Shown: positions 60,338-64,000 of the stretch, in pieces | How positions within the stretch are numbered: position 1 is the first letter of the stretch | Layout: each line of letters begins with the position of its first letter | Origin: Eutrophocola salsuginis | GTDB lineage: Bacteria; Pseudomonadota; Gammaproteobacteria; Pseudomonadales; Pseudohongiellaceae | Reading direction: 5' to 3' | DNA length: 64,000 nt | Assembly: GCA_038147195.1 (NCBI GenBank) | Contig: JAYQTB010000006.1 | Span: 124,001 to 188,000, forward strand | Program-made: the position numbers and the translations under genes | The notes under the pieces: model-generated | Told to the model about the DNA's origin: nothing | The model's input: only the letters and a program-made list of their open reading frames with translations | The model's database searches: none

Positions 60338-61459
60338 TCAGGACTTTAAAGCATCAACAAACTTTTTCACACCATCAAAAAAGCTCGTCTTCTTCGGCGA
60401 CTGTTTGTTGCCCTGACTTTCCTGTATTTCCTGGAATTCTGCAAGCAATTCTTTCTGCCGCTTAGTCAGGTTTACAGGGGTCTCAACGACCACTCGACAC
60501 AGCAGGTCGCCGGCCACACCTCCGCGTACTGGGGTGACCCCCTTGTTGCGCAGGCGGAACAGTTTTCCGGTCTGAGTTTCAGAGGGTATTTTCAGTTTCA
60601 CACGACCTTCGAGCGTTGGCACTTCAAGCTCACCACCGAGAGCGGCATCGATGAAACTGATAGGGATTTCGCAATGCAAGTGGCTGCCTTCACGCACGAA
60701 GATGGGATGCTCCTTCACCGCGATCTGCACGTAGAGGTCTCCGGGCGGCCCGCCGTGGATACCGGCTTCACCTTCACCGGTCAGGCGAATACGGTCACCG
60801 TCATCGACACCTTTTGGCACTTTCACTGACAGGGTCTTGGTTTCCTCAACATTGCCACGGCCATGACAAATGTGGCACGGATCCTTGATGGTTTTGCCGG
60901 CACCCTGGCAGCGCGGACAGGTCTGCTGAACCGAGAACGGCCCCTGGCGCATCCGCACTTGGCCCATACCACTGCAGGTTGCGCAGTTTTCGGGCGTGGA
61001 GCCTTTCTTGGCACCGCTACCGTTGCAGGTGTTGCAAACCGTCGTTGTGGGAATGCGGATTTTGACCTCGGTGCCGCGGACCGCGTCTTCCAGGGACAGG
61101 CCCAGGGTGTAGCTCAGGTCCGCGCCCCGCTGGACATGGCTGCGAGAACGCCCACCGCCAAAGATGTCACCGAAGATGTCGCCGAAGATATCGCTGAAGC
61201 CCTGCGCACCGGCGCCTGCGCCGCCACCCATGCCACCCACACCGGCATGGCCGAACTGGTCATAGGCGCTGCGCTTTTCCGGATCACTCAGTACTTCATA
61301 GGCTTCGTTCGCTTCCTTGAAGCGCTTTTCCGCTTCATCGTCGCCCGGATTACGGTCAGGGTGGTTTTTCATGGCGATACGTCGATAGGCCTTCTTGATG
61401 TCGGCTGTCTCGGCTCCGCGTTCTACACCCAGTACTTCGTAGTAATCTCTTTTATCCAT
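60338..61459 (-). CDS. dnaJ: Chaperone protein DnaJ
   Basis: 373 residues. J domain with HPD (MKNHPDRNPGD near 30), Gly/Phe-rich linker (about 75-115), four CxxCxGxG zinc repeats (CNTCNGSG, CATCSGMG, CPRCQGAG, CHICHGRG) and the C-terminal substrate domain. Stimulates DnaK ATPase. 86 bases after dnaK. Confidence 0.98.
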   Translation of the reverse strand: MDKRDYYEVLGVERGAETADIKKAYRRIAMKNHPDRNPGDDEAEKRFKEANEAYEVLSDPEKRSAYDQFGHAGVGGMGGGAGAGAQGFSDIFGDIFGDIFGGGRSRSHVQRGADLSYTLGLSLEDAVRGTEVKIRIPTTTVCNTCNGSGAKKGSTPENCATCSGMGQVRMRQGPFSVQQTCPRCQGAGKTIKDPCHICHGRGNVEETKTLSVKVPKGVDDGDRIRLTGEGEAGIHGGPPGDLYVQIAVKEHPIFVREGSHLHCEIPISFIDAALGGELEVPTLEGRVKLKIPSETQTGKLFRLRNKGVTPVRGGVAGDLLCRVVVETPVNLTKRQKELLAEFQEIQESQGNKQSPKKTSFFDGVKKFVDALKS

Positions 61460-61479
61460 AGGATTTCCGGAAACGCAAA

Positions 61480-61514
61480 GGCTAACGTGGGCAGGATGCC
61501 CGCGTTAGCCTTAT
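61480..61514. promoter_or_regulatory. Strong hairpin between dnaK and dnaJ
   Basis: AAGGCTAACG (T) GGGC, loop AGGAT, GCCC (G) CGTTAGCCTT: a fourteen-pair stem with one G-T pair and no T-run. Not a clear terminator; more likely an mRNA processing or stability element that keeps DnaJ levels below DnaK. Confidence 0.7.
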
Positions 61515-61545
61515 ATACAACTTTGTCTGAAGGGTAAAAGAAGGG

Positions 61546-63474
61546 TTATTTTTCGTCTTCTTTGACTTCTTCAAATTCGGCATCGACCGCTTCATCGTCC
61601 GACCCGGATGCTGCACCAGCCTCCGCACCACCTTCGTCACCCTGCTGGGCAGCCGCTGCCTCGGCGTACATACGCTGGGCAAGATTGGTGGAAGCCTCGG
61701 TGAGTTCCTTGGTCTTTGCTTCGATGTCAGCCAGGTCGTCACCCTTGAGGGCATCTTCCAGGGCAGCAATAGCGGCCTCGATCTTTTCTTTTTCGTCCGC
61801 TTCCACCTTGTCAGCCGCTTCCTTTAGCGTCTTCTTGGTGGCATGAACCAGACCATCCGCCTGGTTGCGGGCAGTGATCAGTTCCTCGAACTTCTTATCT
61901 TCCGCGGCATGGGACTCGGCGTCCTTAACCATCTTGTCGATCTCTTCATCAGACAAGCCGCTTGACGCCTTGATTACGATAGACTGCTGCTTGCCAGTGG
62001 CCACGTCCTTAGCTGACACGTTGAGGATGCCATCGGCATTCAGGTCGAAGCTGACTTCGATCTGCGGCATGCCGCGCGGCGCCGGCGGGATATCGCTAAG
62101 GTCGAAGCGGCCCAGTGATTTATTCTGGGCAGCCTGCTTGCGTTCACCCTGCACCACGTGAATGGTGACGGCGGTCTGATTGTCCTCTGCGGTGGAGAAG
62201 GTCTGCTTCTTGTTACAGGGGATGGTGGTGTTCTTTTCGATCAGCACGCTGGCTACACCGCCCAGGGTTTCGATACCCAGTGACAGCGGGGTTACGTCCA
62301 GCAACAGGACGTCGGTTACGTCACCAGCCAGTACTGCGGCCTGGATGGAGGCGCCCATGGCGACGGCTTCGTCAGGGTTGACGTCTTTGCGCGCTTCCTT
62401 GCCGAAGAATTCGGCAACCTTTTTCTGTACCAGCGGCATACGGGTCTGGCCACCGACGAGGATCACGTCATTGATGTCACCGACCTTCAGGCCGGCATCC
62501 TGCAGGGCCACCTTCAGGGGCTCGATGGTGCGCTCGACAAGGTCCTCCACCAGGGATTCCAGCTTGGAACGGGTCAACTTGACCACTAGGTGCTTCGGAC
62601 CCGAGGCATCGGCGGTGATGTACGGCAGGTTCACCTCGGTCTGCTGCGAGGAGGACAATTCGATCTTGGCCTTCTCGGCAGCTTCCTTCAGGCGCTGCAG
62701 GGCCAGCGGGTCGTTGTGGAGGTCCATGCCGCTGTCTTTCTTGAACTGCTCGGCCAGGAAATCGATCAGGCGCAGGTCAAAGTCTTCGCCACCGAGGAAT
62801 GTGTCACCGTTGGTGGAGAGTACTTCAAACGAATGCTCACCGTCGGTTTCCGCGATTTCGATAATGGAGATATCGAAAGTGCCGCCACCTAGGTCGTAAA
62901 CCGCAATAGTGGTATCACCGCTCTTCTTGTCCATGCCGTAGGCCAGGGCCGCGGCAGTGGGCTCGTTGATAATGCGCTTGACGTCGAGACCGGCGATCTT
63001 GCCGGCATCCTTGGTGGCCTGGCGCTGGGAGTCGTTGAAATAGGCCGGCACGGTCACTACAGCTTCGGTGACCGGTTCACCGAGGTAGTCCTCGGCGGTC
63101 TTTTTCATCTTTTTCAGGATCTGTGCGGAAACCTGCGGAGGGGCTATGGATTCGTCTCGCACGGAAACCCAGGCGTCTCCGTTGTCTGCCTTAACGATCT
63201 TGTAGGGGACCATCTTGATGTCTTTCTGGACCACGTTGTCATCGAACTGGCGGCCGATCAGGCGCTTGATGGCAAACAGGGTGTTGTTCGGATTGGTCAC
63301 CGCCTGGCGCTTAGCCGGCTGACCAACCAGTGTCTCACCGTCCTCGGTATAGGCGACGATGGACGGAGTGGTGCGATCACCCTCAGCATTTTCAATGACC
63401 TTGGATTTACCGCCCTCCATGATAGCAACACAGGAATTGGTGGTACCCAGGTCTATTCCGATAATTTTGCCCAT
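61546..63474 (-). CDS. dnaK: Chaperone protein DnaK (Hsp70)
   Basis: 642 residues. Nucleotide-binding domain starts GIDLGTTNSCVAIMEGG, with VYDLGGGTFDISIIEI and ILVGGQTRMPLVQKKV; the linker DVLLLDVTPLSLGIET leads into the substrate domain; the tail ends EEVKEDEK. Carries its own heat-shock promoter. Confidence 0.99.
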   Translation of the reverse strand: MGKIIGIDLGTTNSCVAIMEGGKSKVIENAEGDRTTPSIVAYTEDGETLVGQPAKRQAVTNPNNTLFAIKRLIGRQFDDNVVQKDIKMVPYKIVKADNGDAWVSVRDESIAPPQVSAQILKKMKKTAEDYLGEPVTEAVVTVPAYFNDSQRQATKDAGKIAGLDVKRIINEPTAAALAYGMDKKSGDTTIAVYDLGGGTFDISIIEIAETDGEHSFEVLSTNGDTFLGGEDFDLRLIDFLAEQFKKDSGMDLHNDPLALQRLKEAAEKAKIELSSSQQTEVNLPYITADASGPKHLVVKLTRSKLESLVEDLVERTIEPLKVALQDAGLKVGDINDVILVGGQTRMPLVQKKVAEFFGKEARKDVNPDEAVAMGASIQAAVLAGDVTDVLLLDVTPLSLGIETLGGVASVLIEKNTTIPCNKKQTFSTAEDNQTAVTIHVVQGERKQAAQNKSLGRFDLSDIPPAPRGMPQIEVSFDLNADGILNVSAKDVATGKQQSIVIKASSGLSDEEIDKMVKDAESHAAEDKKFEELITARNQADGLVHATKKTLKEAADKVEADEKEKIEAAIAALEDALKGDDLADIEAKTKELTEASTNLAQRMYAEAAAAQQGDEGGAEAGAASGSDDEAVDAEFEEVKEDEK

Positions 63475-63523
63475 GATTTCGTACTCTCCAGCAAAGCTTT
63501 CGCTTGTAACTTGTTAATGAGGT

Positions 63524-63553
63524 CTATATAGGCCCGGCGCCCCGCTTTTCAAG
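63524..63553 (-). promoter_or_regulatory. Sigma-32 heat-shock promoter of dnaK
   Basis: Minus strand CTTGAAA (63547-63553), a 14-base spacer, then CCTATATAG (63524-63532), close to the CTTGAAA-N(11-16)-CCCCATnT consensus. Lies 50 bases before the dnaK start and inside the grpE-dnaK spacer. Confidence 0.82.
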
Positions 63554-63594
63554 GGCTTAAGGCTGCAATTTACGTAGAATCCGTATGCTGCCCG

Positions 63595-64000
63595 TCAGCC
63601 CGCCTTGGACACCATGACCATGGCTGGGCGAATGACCCGGTCATTGAGCAGGTAGCCCTTCTGGACCACCGCCACTACGGTGTTCGGCTCGACATCAGGA
63701 TTAGGCACCATGGACATGGCTTGGTGAAGCTGGGGGTCAAAGGGCTCACCTTCAGGGTTCAACTGGCGGATATTGAATTTCTCGCAGGTTTCCAGGAATC
63801 CCTTGAGCGTGAGTTCCACGCCTTCCTGTAGAGCCTTGACGCCTTCCCCGGCGGATTCCGGTACCGCATCCAACGCCCGCTCTAGGTTATCGATCACCGT
63901 CAGCAATTCTGCGCTGAACTTCTCCAAGGCGAACTTGTGGGCTTTTTCCACGTCTGTTTGACAGCGGCGGCGCATGTTCTGCACCTCGGCCTGGGCGCGT
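63595..64000 (-). CDS. grpE: GrpE nucleotide exchange factor, partial
   Basis: The gene runs off the window; 135 C-terminal residues are visible, starting RAQAEVQNMRRRCQTDVEKA. Coiled-coil part, then LLTVIDNLERALD and FDPQLHQAMSMVPNPDVEPN, YLLNDRVIRPAMV. Releases ADP from DnaK. The N-terminus lies outside. Confidence 0.97.
   Translation of the reverse strand, partial: RAQAEVQNMRRRCQTDVEKAHKFALEKFSAELLTVIDNLERALDAVPESAGEGVKALQEGVELTLKGFLETCEKFNIRQLNPEGEPFDPQLHQAMSMVPNPDVEPNTVVAVVQKGYLLNDRVIRPAMVMVSKAG

Overview
The window is chromosomal DNA of a gammaproteobacterium. The gene order grpE-dnaK-dnaJ-dapB-carA-carB-greA / yhbY / rlmE-ftsH-folP-glmM-tpiA-secG-tRNA-Leu ... tRNA-fMet-rimP-nusA-infB-rbfA-truB-rpsO-pnp, and the block rRNA operon-tyrS-M23 peptidase-anmK / erpA-bactofilin-DUF6776-argC, match what I recall of Pseudomonas-type genomes. 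The many exported redox proteins (DUF1592, DUF1552, DUF6152, PQQ dehydrogenase) suggest a free-living, probably marine, lineage. I cannot name a genus.

Layout. 213-7222 (+): exported proteins, two with metal or redox signatures (B3-type metallo-beta-lactamase fold; PQQ sugar dehydrogenase with a cytochrome c tail), a sodium/solute symporter and an unrecognised 496-residue protein. 7470-8366 (-): an exported NHL beta-propeller. 8564-14785 (+): a tight operon of an MBL-fold hydrolase, a DUF1592 cytochrome-like protein, a DUF1552 protein and an ankyrin-repeat protein, ended by a terminator. 14905-15447 (+): a SnoaL-like secreted protein. 15676-21205 (-): an rRNA operon with only tRNA-Ala in its 16S-23S spacer. 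21259-31135: tyrS, cell-wall recycling and remodelling genes (M23 peptidase, anmK, bactofilin), erpA, a frameshifted DUF6776 gene, argC, hemJ, hemL and a PfkB kinase. 31205-40234 (-): pnp to tRNA-fMet, the translation and RNA-metabolism superoperon.

40320-47345 is an AT-rich genomic island sitting between tRNA-fMet and tRNA-Leu, which are normally neighbours. It carries the C-terminal half of a P4-type tyrosine integrase, an AlpA-like regulator with two tandem palindromic operators upstream, a Cys-rich small protein, a winged-helix protein, an HNH-HIT fusion nuclease with a frameshift, a secreted-protein gene broken by four one-base shifts, a terminase-small-subunit-like protein and a BspA-type leucine-rich repeat protein. 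The set (int, alpA, possible replication protein, terS-like gene, cargo) resembles a degenerate phage satellite of the P4/PICI kind. The island has destroyed the tRNA-Leu(GAG) gene: 64 nt remain, cut exactly at the T-stem/T-loop border and joined to integrase codons.

47410-64000: housekeeping genes from secG to a partial grpE, nearly all on the minus strand, with a clear heat-shock promoter between grpE and dnaK. The most interesting material is the island: its tRNA junction, the HNH-HIT protein and the twin operators.
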